Assembly: GCA_036380735.1 (NCBI GenBank)
Contig: DASVEE010000052.1
Span: 46,913-110,912 of the forward strand
Source: DASVEE01 sp036380735
Lineage (GTDB): Bacteria > Acidobacteriota > Thermoanaerobaculia > Gp7-AA8
DNA length: 64,000 bases
Reading direction: 5' to 3'
Part shown: one piece after another, positions 8,106-17,454 of the stretch
Numbering within the stretch: the first letter of the stretch is position 1
Layout: the number at the start of each line of letters is the position of its first letter
The notes under the pieces: generated by a model
The model's database searches: none
Seen by the model: the letters and a program-made list of their open reading frames with translations, nothing else
Told to the model about the DNA's origin: nothing
Program-made: the position numbers and the translations under genes

Positions 8106-11100
8106 TTACGGGGTCGGCATGGTGCAGGCCGCGCCGCCGTCGAACTGGTTCGCCGGTGCGGTGGTCTTGCGCATGGCCTGAGCCGTGGCGCCGCCGTTGT
8201 TGCCGCTGACGTAGGCCGCAACCGCGGTCGTGTCGGTCGGCGAGCCGGCGTAGCCCGGCAGGCGGAACGTGGTGGCCGCGAAGCGGTTGAACACGAGGAT
8301 CGAGCCCGCCGCGTTCCAGCTGCCGCTGATGGCGTTGCCCGTGATCGCCGCGCAGACCGCGGTCGTATCGGCCGAGAGAACGCCGGACGAAACCTGGATC
8401 GCGCGCTGCGTCGTGAGCGTCGGTTCCGCGATCACGTTGTTCGTGATCGTCAGATTGACCGGGCCCGCACCTTCGCCGGCCTGCACGTTGATGCCGGCGC
8501 CGTCGACGCGGCGGATCTGGTTGTTCGAGATCAGTGCGTTGAAGACGCCGTTGCCGCGCGGCTGGATGTTGATGCCGGTGCAGGAGCCGCAGGCGGTGCC
8601 GGAGTTGGCGACGCCCGCCGTGCCGATCACGTTGCCCGTGACCGTCGCGTTGACCGTACCCGTGGCGGAGGCGTTACGCGTCAGCGAGAACGCAACCGAG
8701 GTGTTGAAGGTGGTGGTGTTGTTGGTGATCGAAGCGGTGAGCGGGCCGTTGGTCGTCTGCGCGACCACGGCATTGGCGTTCGAGGTGAACGTCGAGCCGT
8801 TGACCGTGACAGTGGCCGCGCCGGTGCTGCTGTTCGAGAACTGGATGGCGCTCGACAGGTTGTTCGTGAAGCTCGACGACTGGACCGTGAGGCTCGCGCC
8901 CGTGCCGGCCGTCTGCTCGACGAGCACACCCTGAATCGCGGAGGTCGTGACCGTCACGTTCGACAGCGAGACGGCGCCGGCATTCGTGGCGTAGACGCCG
9001 CGCTGCGTGGAGCCGCTGATCGTGCCGCCGTTCGCGGTGAACGAACCGGAGGTGTTGTTGAGGCGGACGCCGTAGACACCGTTGGCGGCGTTGACGCTCG
9101 CCAGGGTGACGTTGAGCGCCATGTCGGTCAGCTCGACCGCGCCGCCGTTCGACGTCGTGACCGTGCTGCCGTTGCTGCCCGCCGTGATCGTGAGCGAGCC
9201 GGCGTTGCCGAAGAGGGCCTTGCCGGTGGTCGTCGTCACGTCGAGGTTTGCGGCCACGACATTCGGCGTGCCGCCGTTGATCCCGAGTCCGCTGACGCCG
9301 CTGAGGGCGACGTTGGTGAGGTTGAACGTGCCGCTGGTGGACGAGAGCACGAGAGCGTCGCTGCCGGAGGTGACCGAGACGTTCTCGATCGTGCCGCCGT
9401 TCACGGCGCTGCCGCTGATGCCGAACCCGGTGGCGTCGACCGTCAGGCCGGCCACGGTGTTGTTCGAGGCGAGCGTGACGCCGGTGGCGCTGCTGCTGAT
9501 CGTCGGGGCGAGACCCGCCGGAGCGAGGTTGTAGCCGTTGACGATGAGGGCCACGCCTTCACCGATGAGGCTCTGGTTGTCCTGCAGCACGATGCCGTTG
9601 TCCTGGCCGTTGCTGGTGCCGTCGCCGCGGTGGACGTAGATGTAGTCGCCCGCCGCCGACGCGACCTGCGCGCTGGCCAGCGTGTTGAACGGAGTGGTGG
9701 AGCGGCCGTCGCCGCCGCCGCTCAGGTTGTTCACGTACCACACGCGGCTCGTGACGGTGAGCGTCACGGTCGCGGTGTCGCTGTTGCCCGTCTCGTCCGA
9801 AACCGTGTAGCTGAACGTGTCGGCGCCGGTGAAGCCGACCGGCGGGAGGTAGCTGAACGTGCCGTTCGGGTTCATCGAGACGGTGCCGCCCGCGAACGTG
9901 ATCGGGTCGTACGCCGTGACCGTGAGGCTGCCGGGCGCCGAGTCGGGATCGGTGTCGTTCGTCAGGACGCTGGCCATGACGGCAGCGTGCGGCGTCGCGG
10001 AGGCGCCGGTGCCGACGCGCAGTTCGGTGTTGCCGACCGCGGCGAAGGCGTCGTTGCTGGCGCTCGGCGGCAGCGTGATGATCGTGATCGTCACGGTGAC
10101 GATGTTCGAGTCCGCCGTGCCGTCGTTCGCCTTGTAGGTGAAGCTGTCGCTGCCGGCGGTGACGCCGTCGTGCTGATAGTTGAACGAGCCGTCGGGGTTG
10201 AGCGTGAGCGTGCCCTTGCTCGGGCCGCTGACGAGAACCGCCGTGAGACTCATGCTGTCGACGTCGCTGTCGTTGCCGAGAACGCCCGGGGCCGCGACGT
10301 TCAGCGCCTGGCCGAACTGCACGTTGTAGGCGTCAGGCGCGGCGACCGGCGCATCGTTGACCGGCTCGATCGTGATCGTCACCGTGGCGGTGTTCGACAG
10401 CGCGGAGCCGTCGTTCGCCTGGTAGGTGAACGAGTCGGAAGTCGTCTCGCTGCCGTCGTGCGTGTAGAGGAAGGAGCCGTCCGGGTTCAGCGCGAGCGTG
10501 CCATTCGAGACGTTGCTCACGAGGACCGCGGTCATGGAGCTGTCGGGATCGCTGTCGTTCGACAGCACACCCGGAGCCACCACGTTCAGCGCGCCACCCT
10601 CGGCCACCGAGTAGTTGTCGTCGACCGCCACCGGCGCGTCGTTGACCGGCGTGATGGTGATCGTGACGGTGGTCGTGTTGCCGTCGACGGAGCCGTCGTT
10701 CGCCTTGTAGGTGAACGAGTCCGAGGTCGTCTCGCTGCCGTCGTGCTCGTACTCGAACGAACCGTCGGCGTTGAGGGTCAGCGTGCCGTTGGACGGGCCG
10801 GTCACGAGCGTGGCCGTGATGGGGTTGCCATCCGGATCGCTGTCGTTGCCGAGGACGCCCGGGGCGGGGACGTTGAGCGTGCCGCCTTCAGCCACGTTGT
10901 AGGCGTCAGGATTGGAGACCGGCGGCTGGTTGCAGACCGGCAGCGGCGCATGGCCGGCCGGGAGCGACGGAGCAGCCGGCGAGCAGGCCTGCTGCGTCAC
11001 CGGGAAGGCACCGGCGACCGGGCCGTTGCTCGGGAAAGTCGTGCCGGCGACCGAGTAGGTCGTGCAGTAGGTGAGGTTGATCTTCCCCTGGTTGGCGGCG

Positions 11101-12368
11101 GAGACGTTGGAGCCGCTGCCGACCGGGCGGACGTCGCCGGAGCCGTTGGTCCAGTGGACGGCGCCCGAGTAGGAGCGGAGGTTGATCGTGCCACCCTTGC
11201 GCTGGCCGTTGCCGCCGCCGAGGTCGCCCGTGGCGCGGAACTTCGCCGTCCCTAGCGTGAGGTCGTCTTCGGCGGAGATGTTGATCGTGCCGCCCTGCGC
11301 GTTGTTGCCGATGTTGCTCGCGGAGATGGCCATGCCGGAGACAGTGGCGCCGCCGGCGAGCGAGACGACGTTGATCGTGCCGCTGCCGTCGTTGGTGCCG
11401 GCGCCGTTGGAGGAGACGGCGTAGACCACACCGGCCGCGGGGCCGAGGATTTCGACGTCTTCGCGGGCGAAGAGGTTGACGGTGAAGGTGGAGGCGCTGC
11501 CGGTGGTCGCATCGGCGCGAACCGCGCCGCGGCGCGACCCGAGGCCGGCGAGATCGCGGCCGTCGATGCGGAGCCACGTGCCGGAACGGATCGTGACGGA
11601 GGCGCCGGTCGCGTTGGTCGCGGCGACACCGACGGTGCCCTCGATCAGAATGCCGCAGCCTTCGAGCACCACGTGTCCCGCCTCGGTGCCGAGCGAGCCG
11701 ATGAGGGCCGTGGCACCGACGGTGAGGGAAGGCTCGGTGGTGCTGGTCGACTTCAGGGTGACGTCGACGACGGAGCCAGGGCCGCCGCCGATCACGCCGT
11801 CAGCGGTGAGTGTGCCGCCGGAGGTCACGTCGATGGAGGTGGGCTGACCGTTCGGGTCGGCGGCCAGGACGGAGCTGCCGGCCGCGAAGGTCGCGGTGCC
11901 GCCAGCGTTGATCGCGACCTTGCCCGCGCGGCTGCTGTTCGGGCTGCCGGAAGCGATGCGCGACGTCGAGATGCGCGCGCCGCCCAGGAGTGCGGCCGGG
12001 CCCTGCAGCGAGACGCTGCCGCCGGCGTTGATGGTGATGTCGCCACCCGAGCCGCCGCTGCGCCGGTTCTCGGCGGACAGCGAACTGCCGGGCAGCATGA
12101 CGACGTTGCCGCTGACGGCGAACGTCATGGGGCAGGCGCTGTTGTTCGCGGGCCCCGAGTCGTCATTGCAGTTGATGCTGCCCTGCACGGTGAGATCACC
12201 GTTGACGGTGAAGGTGCCGTTGACGACACCATCGGCGTCCTGCGCCGAACCATCAAGGGAAGAAAACTGGACATTACCGCTCACAGTGACGTTCGCTGCC
12301 GCGGGAACCGCGACGGCGAGGACGACGAGGATGAGCACCCATAGCCGGTTACGTACGGCGTGGTACAT
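8106..12368 (-). CDS. Giant secreted protein with cadherin-like repeats and C-terminal beta-helix
   Basis: A 1420-residue exported protein. It has a signal peptide (WVLILVVLAVAVPAAA, residues 10-25), and a strong SD (TAGGAGGGT) precedes the ATG at 12368. Residues ~27-470 are Gly/Ser/Thr-rich beta structure (VTVSGNVQFSS, GDLTVQGSINC). Residues ~477-875 hold four tandem cadherin/VCBS-like domains, each with a PVNDAPVAxxDxY opening, an APGVLGNDSDPD Ca-binding loop, a GTLTLNxDGSFxYxHDG segment and a DSFTYKANDG closing strand. Residues ~875-1420 form a right-handed parallel beta-helix of the pectate-lyase/adhesin type (repeated NGGTIENVSVTSG-like rungs). No sortase, autotransporter barrel or PEP-CTERM anchor is seen at the end (GGAACTMPTP), so the export and attachment route is unclear. 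It is likely a Ca-binding adhesin or matrix protein. Internal domain similarity would allow recombination. Confidence 0.85.
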   Translation of the reverse strand: MYHAVRNRLWVLILVVLAVAVPAAANVTVSGNVQFSSLDGSAQDADGVVNGTFTVNGDLTVQGSINCNDDSGPANNSACPMTFAVSGNVVMLPGSSLSAENRRSGGSGGDITINAGGSVSLQGPAALLGGARISTSRIASGSPNSSRAGKVAINAGGTATFAAGSSVLAADPNGQPTSIDVTSGGTLTADGVIGGGPGSVVDVTLKSTSTTEPSLTVGATALIGSLGTEAGHVVLEGCGILIEGTVGVAATNATGASVTIRSGTWLRIDGRDLAGLGSRRGAVRADATTGSASTFTVNLFAREDVEILGPAAGVVYAVSSNGAGTNDGSGTINVVSLAGGATVSGMAISASNIGNNAQGGTINISAEDDLTLGTAKFRATGDLGGGNGQRKGGTINLRSYSGAVHWTNGSGDVRPVGSGSNVSAANQGKINLTYCTTYSVAGTTFPSNGPVAGAFPVTQQACSPAAPSLPAGHAPLPVCNQPPVSNPDAYNVAEGGTLNVPAPGVLGNDSDPDGNPITATLVTGPSNGTLTLNADGSFEYEHDGSETTSDSFTYKANDGSVDGNTTTVTITITPVNDAPVAVDDNYSVAEGGALNVVAPGVLSNDSDPDSSMTAVLVSNVSNGTLALNPDGSFLYTHDGSETTSDSFTYQANDGSALSNTATVTITIEPVNDAPVAAPDAYNVQFGQALNVAAPGVLGNDSDVDSMSLTAVLVSGPSKGTLTLNPDGSFNYQHDGVTAGSDSFTYKANDGTADSNIVTVTITIITLPPSASNDAFAAVGNTELRVGTGASATPHAAVMASVLTNDTDPDSAPGSLTVTAYDPITFAGGTVSMNPNGTFSYLPPVGFTGADTFSYTVSDETGNSDTATVTLTVTSRVWYVNNLSGGGDGRSTTPFNTLASAQVASAAGDYIYVHRGDGTSNGQDNGIVLQDNQSLIGEGVALIVNGYNLAPAGLAPTISSSATGVTLASNNTVAGLTVDATGFGISGSAVNGGTIENVSVTSGSDALVLSSTSGTFNLTNVALSGVSGLGINGGTPNVVAANLDVTTTTGKALFGNAGSLTITAGSNGSTVTTSNGGAVELTDMALNVTLASVNAANGVYGVRLNNTSGSFTANGGTISGSTQRGVYATNAGAVSLSNVTVTTSAIQGVLVEQTAGTGASLTVQSSSFTNNLSSAIQFSNSSTGAATVTVNGSTFTSNANAVVAQTTNGPLTASITNNTTTFNTSVAFSLTRNASATGTVNATVTGNVIGTAGVANSGTACGSCTGINIQPRGNGVFNALISNNQIRRVDGAGINVQAGEGAGPVNLTITNNVIAEPTLTTQRAIQVSSGVLSADTTAVCAAITGNAISGSWNAAGSILVFNRFAATTFRLPGYAGSPTDTTAVAAYVSGNNGGATAQAMRKTTAPANQFDGGAACTMPTP

Positions 12369-12662
12369 CGCATACCCTCCTAGTGGTTGCTGGGTTGGTG
12401 AATGGATTGTTTAGGATTTCGGACCGGCATGGATCATACGCGCGTCACTTTTAGTTGTCGTCCTTACAGATTGAAGGACGGCGGTTATTTTGAGACTTAG
12501 GGGCGTTTTAGGGGCTTTTGCACCCAAAAATTTCTCGAATGAATCGAGAGACTTAAGTCGTTCCGGCCTTCCCGCTGCTCAGGAAATGACCCGCCCGTGA
12601 GACACGTCACAAAGGTTCCGTATTACACTGTTGTGTCCACGCCCGGTAGAAGCCTGTAGCGA
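12369..12662. other. Divergent intergenic region with a small hairpin
   Basis: A 294-bp gap between two divergent genes, noticeably more AT-rich than its surroundings. It contains a hairpin at 12459-12480 (CGTCCTT, 8-nt loop, AAGGACG) and a repeated TTAGGGGC-type word at ~12497-12520. Promoters for both the surface-protein gene and the diguanylate cyclase gene must lie here. I could not identify a convincing riboswitch or -35/-10 pair. Confidence 0.5.
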
Positions 12663-13604
12663 ATGTTGATCGAGCGCATCATGAATGCGTTGAAAACCGA
12701 AACCGGAGAGAAGCCGTTTCCGCGCAAGACGACCGAGGTCCGCGTCGATGGCGTGGCTGCGCTCGACTCGATGCAGCGCGCCCAGACCACGGAGCCGGCG
12801 CTCATCATGTTGCAGGGCGACCTGCCCGGTCAGGTGTTCCGGCTGCGGCAAGGGCGGCAGATCATCGGCCGCCGGCCGGAGTGCGACATCCGCGTGCGCG
12901 AGCGCGCCGTCAGCGGCATTCACGCCGAGGTGATCCGCAGCAGCGACACCGTGACGATCAACGACCTGGCCAGCACGAACGGCACACTCGTCAACGGCGC
13001 ACGGATCAAAGCCGCGGTGCCGCTGGTCCAGGGAGCGCTGCTGAAGCTCGGCAACTGCGTGTTCAAGTACGTCGACTCACTGCTCGACGTGGAGTTCACG
13101 GAGTCGCTGCACACGCGCGGCATCACGGACCAGCTGACGAACGCGTACAACAAGTCGTACCTGGTCGCGCGGCTGGCGTTCGTCGTCGATACGGCCTCGG
13201 AGCAGCGCCCGGTGAGCCTGATCGCCTTCGACTTCGACGGCTTCAAGCAGATCAACGACCAGTACGGCCACGCCGCCGGCGACCACGTTCTGCGGGCGAC
13301 GTCATCGATGATCACCTCGAACTTCGTTCGCGCGGGAGACCTTTTCGCCCGCACGGGCGGCGAGGAGTTCGTGATCGTGCTGCCCGACACCCCGCTGGAG
13401 ATCGCCACCCGCATCGCGGAACAGATCCGCGCCACGCTGGAAGAGCGGACGTTCGACTACCACGGCGAGTTCATCAACCTGACGTCGTCCTTCGGCGTCT
13501 GCTGCGCCACGAGCGCCGTGGACCTGCCGGAAACGCTGCTGGGCCGCGCCGACGAGCTGCTGTACCAGTCGAAGCGCGAAGGCCGCAACCGCGTCAGCGC
13601 GTAG
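12663..13604 (+). CDS. FHA-GGDEF diguanylate cyclase
   Basis: A 313-residue cytoplasmic protein. Residues ~45-135 form an FHA phospho-threonine-binding domain (RQIIGRRPECDIRV, VSGIHAEVI, NDLASTNGTLVNG). Residues ~150-313 form a GGDEF domain with an intact GGEEF active site (232-236), the metal/substrate segment DFDGFKQIND, and the inhibitory I-site RAGD (223-226) five residues before it. It should make cyclic di-GMP from two GTP, with product inhibition and with activity or location set by a phosphorylated partner. No kinase is adjacent. The divergent giant surface protein is a plausible c-di-GMP-linked output, but this is inference from position only. Confidence 0.92.
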   Translation: MLIERIMNALKTETGEKPFPRKTTEVRVDGVAALDSMQRAQTTEPALIMLQGDLPGQVFRLRQGRQIIGRRPECDIRVRERAVSGIHAEVIRSSDTVTINDLASTNGTLVNGARIKAAVPLVQGALLKLGNCVFKYVDSLLDVEFTESLHTRGITDQLTNAYNKSYLVARLAFVVDTASEQRPVSLIAFDFDGFKQINDQYGHAAGDHVLRATSSMITSNFVRAGDLFARTGGEEFVIVLPDTPLEIATRIAEQIRATLEERTFDYHGEFINLTSSFGVCCATSAVDLPETLLGRADELLYQSKREGRNRVSA

Positions 13605-13652
13605 CGTTCCGCGACGCGCTGCGGGCGTCTCGCCCGGGTAACCGCGCAGGAC

Positions 13653-13720
13653 AGATGGGGCTGGCGGGGTCCTATTGGTCCCATTCGTCCCATCTGTCCT
13701 ATTCGTCCTATCGTTCCCCT
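13653..13720. repeat. Family A half element (right arm dominant)
   Basis: Five GTCCTAT/GTCCCAT words at 9-bp spacing ending in CCTATCGTTCCCC. At most one degenerate left word (AGGACAGATGGGGC) is visible. It lies between the convergent ends of the diguanylate cyclase and tricorn-like protease genes. Confidence 0.78.
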
Positions 13721-16700
13721 CTACTGGATCTCCGACAGCAGTTGCTTCACCGCGGCGTCGAGTTGCGCGTCGTTGGTGGCGCCCAGGGGGCGGTGCACCG
13801 TGATGTCGACCGGGCGGGGGTTGCGCTCCATGTTCTCGCCTTTGGCGTCGCTGATGCGGATGAAGGGGAGGCGGAAGATGGTGCCGTCGATGAGCGGGAC
13901 GTTCGCGGTGTAGATGATCCAGCCCGCCGTCGGTTCGCCGACGGTTTTGCCGAGGCCGAGGGCGCGGTAGCCCTCCGCGAAGTCTTCCGCGTCCGAGAGG
14001 GAGTGGCGGTTGACCACGAGGATCGTCGGCTTCTCCAGTGACCGCTGCCCCAGCACCGTGCGGGCGCCGGCCGGCGGGAAGTCGCGGAACGTCATCGTGA
14101 GGTACGGCTTCCTCGCGAGCACGTCGATGGCGTAGACGTTGACGAAGCCGCCGTTGTTGTTGCGGAGGTCGACGACCACACCCGCTTTCGAGCGGTTCTC
14201 GGCGTCGAGGTCGAGGTGGAGCTGCGCCAGCGACTCCGCCCCCATGTCGATCATGTGGACGTAGCCGAGGCGGCCGTTGCTGATGCGATGGACGTAGTCG
14301 CGGTTGGCGTTGACCCAGGCGCGGTACGTCAGCGCCTTCTCCTCGTTCGCGCGAACCGGCTGCAGCGTCACGGTGCGCGCCGGCTCGAGCGTGATCGACG
14401 TGCGCTTGCCGATGCGATGCTCGAGCAGCGCGTCGAAATTGGTCGACGCGGTGACGGGCTGTCCATCGACCGCGGTGATGACGTCGCCCACCTTGATCTT
14501 CGCGATGTCCGCCGGCGAAAGCGGGATCACCTCCGACACCCGCAGCCCGCTGGCGGTGCCGTCGAAGCGGACGCCGATGCGGCCGGTCGTGGTGCGCACC
14601 TGGTCGGCCGGAGCGGCGGCGCCGAGGTGCGACGCATTGAGCTCGCCGACCATCAGGGAGAGCAGGCGGCGGAACTCGTCGCCGGTGCGGGCGGCGGCGA
14701 CGCGGGGCGCGAACCGCTCACGCGTGGCGTTCCAGTCGACGCCATGCATGGCCGGGTCGTAGAAGTTGTCGCGCATGTAGCGCCAGGCCTGGGCGAACGC
14801 TTCATCTCGCTCGCGGACGAAGTCGACGTCCATCTCCGCCGTCACCGCGATGCTGCGCGGCTTGACCGGATCGAGCGTCGCGGCGGCGATGCGTCCGCCG
14901 TCGAGGTAGAACACTTCCTTGCTGTCGCTGGAGAACTGGAGCGCCGTCTTGCGGCCGCTCGTGGAGCTGAGCTGCTTCGGCACGGCCGGCTCGGTGGCCA
15001 GCTCGTCGACGGAGTAGACGTAGACGTTCTCGTTGTCGCCGACCGTTGCGGTGAACGCGACCCACTTGCCATCGGGGCTGATCTCGATGCTGCCGGCGTC
15101 GAGGCCGGTCGGGAGGAGCGACACGCGCTCCCGGATGCCGTCGAACTGCGGACTCACCGGCGCCGGCGGTGTGGCCGGTTTCTCCGCGGCAGGCATCGCC
15201 GGCAGCGCGGGCTTCTCCTTCTCTTCCTTCTTCGGCTCGTTGAAGAGGTCGCGGAACTGATCCTCGCGGAACTTCGGCGTGGCGGGGACGAGGTCGATGC
15301 GCGCGATCTGTCCCGGCTCCGTGCGCTGCGTGGTGTTCATCAACAGATAGCGCCCGTCACGGCTCCACGCCAGGGAGTCGGTGAAGACATTGGCGAGGAA
15401 CGACGCCTGCCGCGCGGTGCCGCCGCTCGCGGGGACGACGTAGACGTTGCGGAAGAGCTGATCGCTGTAGCCGAGGTAGGCGATCCACTTGTTGTCGGGC
15501 GACCAGACGAAGGGGCGGTCGCTGCCGAGCGGCGGCCGGTCGAGCAGCGCGGTGGCGACGCTGCGCGTCTGCCTCGTCGCCAGGTCGAGGACCATGAGCT
15601 CGCGGCGGTTGCGCTGGAACGCGAGCAGCTTGCCGTCGCCGGAGAAGCGCGGCGTGTCGTCGTTCCCGTCTCCTTCGGTGAGCTGCGTTTCGCGCTCGGT
15701 GGCGAAGTCGTAGCGGAACAGGTGCGAGCGACCGCCGCGGTCGGAGGTGTAGACGAGGGAGCGGCTGTCGGGGCTCCAGACGAGCTGCGCTTCGAGCGCG
15801 CCGGTGTTGGTGATGCGCGTGGCGTCGCCGCCGTCTTTGGCCGAGGCGGCGAAGACGTCGCCGCGCGCCGTGAACGCGAGCTTCTTGCCGTCCGGTGAGA
15901 GGGCCAGATCGGCGAACCGCTCGCTGACGCGGCGCCGATCGAGCGCCTGCATGGCCGGAACGCCGCGCAACGTGACGTTGATCTGCGCCGCGTTGCGCGA
16001 GGCGAGGTCGTAGCGCCAGATGCCGAAGTCGCGCTCGAACACGATCGTGTTGCCGGCCAGCGCCGGCCAGAGCACGCGTCCGGAGGTGAAGTTCGTCAGC
16101 TTCCCGTTGCGTGACCAGAGGTTCTCCGCGCCGCCGCGATCGCTGACGAAGTAGAGCGTCTCGCCCGACCACATCGGCCAGATCGTGCGCGCGCCGTCTT
16201 CCGTCAGCGGGTCGTAGCGCCGTGAGGCCAGGTCCATGCGCCAGATCTGCGACGTGTCGATGTGGCTGCTGCCGTTGCGCCACCACTGTCCCGAAGCGAC
16301 GCCGCGGGCGGCGAAGGCGATGGCCGTGCCGTCGGGTGTGGGGGCGGAGAAGTACTCGTTGATGTAGCGCTCCGCCGTCACCTGCATCGGCGTCCCGCCC
16401 TCGGCGGAAACGCGCCAGACGTCGTTCATCCCGGCGATCTCGCGCGAGGTCGAGGAGAAGTAGAGCGTCTTGCCGTCGCTGGACCAGGCGTCGAGCTGAT
16501 CGCGCCCGTCGTCGTACGTGACGCGCTTCAACGTGCCGCGCGCGAGGTCGAGCACGTAGATGTCGCCGTTGCCGGTACGCGTCGAAACGAACGCGACGCG
16601 CTTGCCGTCGGGCGACCAGAGCGGCCGCGACTCCGTGGCCGGATCGGCGACGAGCAACCGCGCTTCACCGCCGCCCGCCGGAACGGTCCAGATGTCACCG

Positions 16701-16816
16701 CCCGAGACGAAAGCGATTTCGCGCTCGTCGGGGGAGATGGAGGGCTCCGAAAGGGCGGCTTGCTGGGCGAAGGTGGGGAGGGCAAAGACAAGGGCCAGGG
16801 CGAGGATGCTCTTCAT
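13721..16816 (-). CDS. Tricorn-like S41 serine protease with TolB-type propellers
   Basis: A 1031-residue exported protease (signal peptide MKSILALALVFALPTFAQQ). Residues ~20-560 contain repeated PD40/TolB blades (LSPDGKKLAFTARGDVF, WSPDGKRVAFVSTRTGNGD) forming one or two beta-propellers. A Pro/Ala/Glu-rich linker lies at ~535-565. A second short propeller region comes next, then a helical cap (RDNFYDPAMHGVDW), a PDZ domain (~745-812) and the S41 core (VVVDLRNNNGGF, then NRHSLSDAEDFAEGY with the nucleophile Ser at 939 or 941). The layout is that of the tricorn/TRI family, which degrades peptides released by other proteases. It probably works in the periplasm beside the S9, M16, M20 and M1 enzymes encoded in this window. 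It lies downstream of a family B repeat and is apparently monocistronic. Confidence 0.93.
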   Translation of the reverse strand: MKSILALALVFALPTFAQQAALSEPSISPDEREIAFVSGGDIWTVPAGGGEARLLVADPATESRPLWSPDGKRVAFVSTRTGNGDIYVLDLARGTLKRVTYDDGRDQLDAWSSDGKTLYFSSTSREIAGMNDVWRVSAEGGTPMQVTAERYINEYFSAPTPDGTAIAFAARGVASGQWWRNGSSHIDTSQIWRMDLASRRYDPLTEDGARTIWPMWSGETLYFVSDRGGAENLWSRNGKLTNFTSGRVLWPALAGNTIVFERDFGIWRYDLASRNAAQINVTLRGVPAMQALDRRRVSERFADLALSPDGKKLAFTARGDVFAASAKDGGDATRITNTGALEAQLVWSPDSRSLVYTSDRGGRSHLFRYDFATERETQLTEGDGNDDTPRFSGDGKLLAFQRNRRELMVLDLATRQTRSVATALLDRPPLGSDRPFVWSPDNKWIAYLGYSDQLFRNVYVVPASGGTARQASFLANVFTDSLAWSRDGRYLLMNTTQRTEPGQIARIDLVPATPKFREDQFRDLFNEPKKEEKEKPALPAMPAAEKPATPPAPVSPQFDGIRERVSLLPTGLDAGSIEISPDGKWVAFTATVGDNENVYVYSVDELATEPAVPKQLSSTSGRKTALQFSSDSKEVFYLDGGRIAAATLDPVKPRSIAVTAEMDVDFVRERDEAFAQAWRYMRDNFYDPAMHGVDWNATRERFAPRVAAARTGDEFRRLLSLMVGELNASHLGAAAPADQVRTTTGRIGVRFDGTASGLRVSEVIPLSPADIAKIKVGDVITAVDGQPVTASTNFDALLEHRIGKRTSITLEPARTVTLQPVRANEEKALTYRAWVNANRDYVHRISNGRLGYVHMIDMGAESLAQLHLDLDAENRSKAGVVVDLRNNNGGFVNVYAIDVLARKPYLTMTFRDFPPAGARTVLGQRSLEKPTILVVNRHSLSDAEDFAEGYRALGLGKTVGEPTAGWIIYTANVPLIDGTIFRLPFIRISDAKGENMERNPRPVDITVHRPLGATNDAQLDAAVKQLLSEIQ

Positions 16817-16845
16817 TGGGCGGCATTATGCCCGGGGCGGGGGGC

Positions 16846-16952
16846 GTGTTGGTTTTCGGTTTTTGGTTTTTGGTTTTTGGTGCTGCGCTATGCGCGGATC
16901 TACCGCAAGGCGGAGCACCGAAAACCAAAAACCGAAAACCGAAAACCAACAC
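16846..16952. repeat. Family B word-repeat hairpin with canonical apex
   Basis: Arms of four to five GGTTTTC/GGTTTTT heptamers (left) and their complements (right) close on the apex TGCTGCGCT...GATC...GGCGGAGCA. Arms and apex are almost perfect inverted repeats starting with GTGTTGG and ending with CCAACAC. It lies between two minus-strand genes (MOSC end, protease start). Confidence 0.9.
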
Positions 16953-16962
16953 ACCCCCCCGG

Positions 16963-17454
16963 CTACAGCCACCACAGCCGCTTCTGTTCCGCGGTCCACG
17001 CCACCGCGTCCCCCACGTGGATCTCTCCGCCTTCCAGCACTTCGCCGCAGACGCCGCCGCGCCAGTGCGGGTCCAGGAACTTGCGCAAGCCCTGATACGC
17101 GGCGTCCATCTGTTCGCACGGGCGGGTTTCGCCATAGACCCGGATCTTCGTGCTGCCGATCGCCAGGATCTTGCCGCGCGTTTTCTCGAGACGGATGCCA
17201 CGCAGCATCAGATTGGCGCGGCGTGCCGTCGGCGGAATGGTGGGGGAGAGTTGCGCCTGCACCTCGGCCCATACTTCTTCCTCGATGATCGTCACCTGGC
17301 GCCTGCCGCCGCGATTCGCGTTGCCGCGGAGGCCCTGGCCTGCGATGAGCTCCGCGCTGGCGACCGGGTCCATCGGGCCGCGCTTCATCCGCTTGAGCCA
17401 GATGGCGACGACTTCTCCACCGCGATCATCTGGAATCCAGGCTTCGCCGCTCAT
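16963..17454 (-). CDS. MOSC-domain protein
   Basis: A 163-residue stand-alone MOSC (Moco sulfurase C-terminal) domain. Signature segments are GNANRGGRRQVTII near the start, RANLMLRGIRLE, and the C-terminal RVYGETRPCEQMD with WRGGVCGEVLEGGEIHVGD; the conserved Cys of the family is in RPCEQMD. MOSC proteins bind the molybdenum cofactor or carry sulfur for metal-sulfur cofactor assembly, but no molybdoenzyme gene is nearby. The start codon overlaps the stop of the upstream gene by 4 bp (ATGA), so the two are translationally coupled. The family is clear; the substrate is unknown. Confidence 0.9.
   Translation of the reverse strand: MSGEAWIPDDRGGEVVAIWLKRMKRGPMDPVASAELIAGQGLRGNANRGGRRQVTIIEEEVWAEVQAQLSPTIPPTARRANLMLRGIRLEKTRGKILAIGSTKIRVYGETRPCEQMDAAYQGLRKFLDPHWRGGVCGEVLEGGEIHVGDAVAWTAEQKRLWWL

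Noticed and set aside
8094..11255. Long open frame (1053 codons) on the plus strand
   Set aside because: It is antisense to the giant surface-protein gene and reads as Arg/Ala/Val-rich low-complexity sequence, the usual mirror frame in GC-rich DNA.
12369..12662. Cyclic di-GMP riboswitch upstream of the diguanylate cyclase
   Set aside because: The region has one simple hairpin only; I could not find the conserved GEMM core elements.
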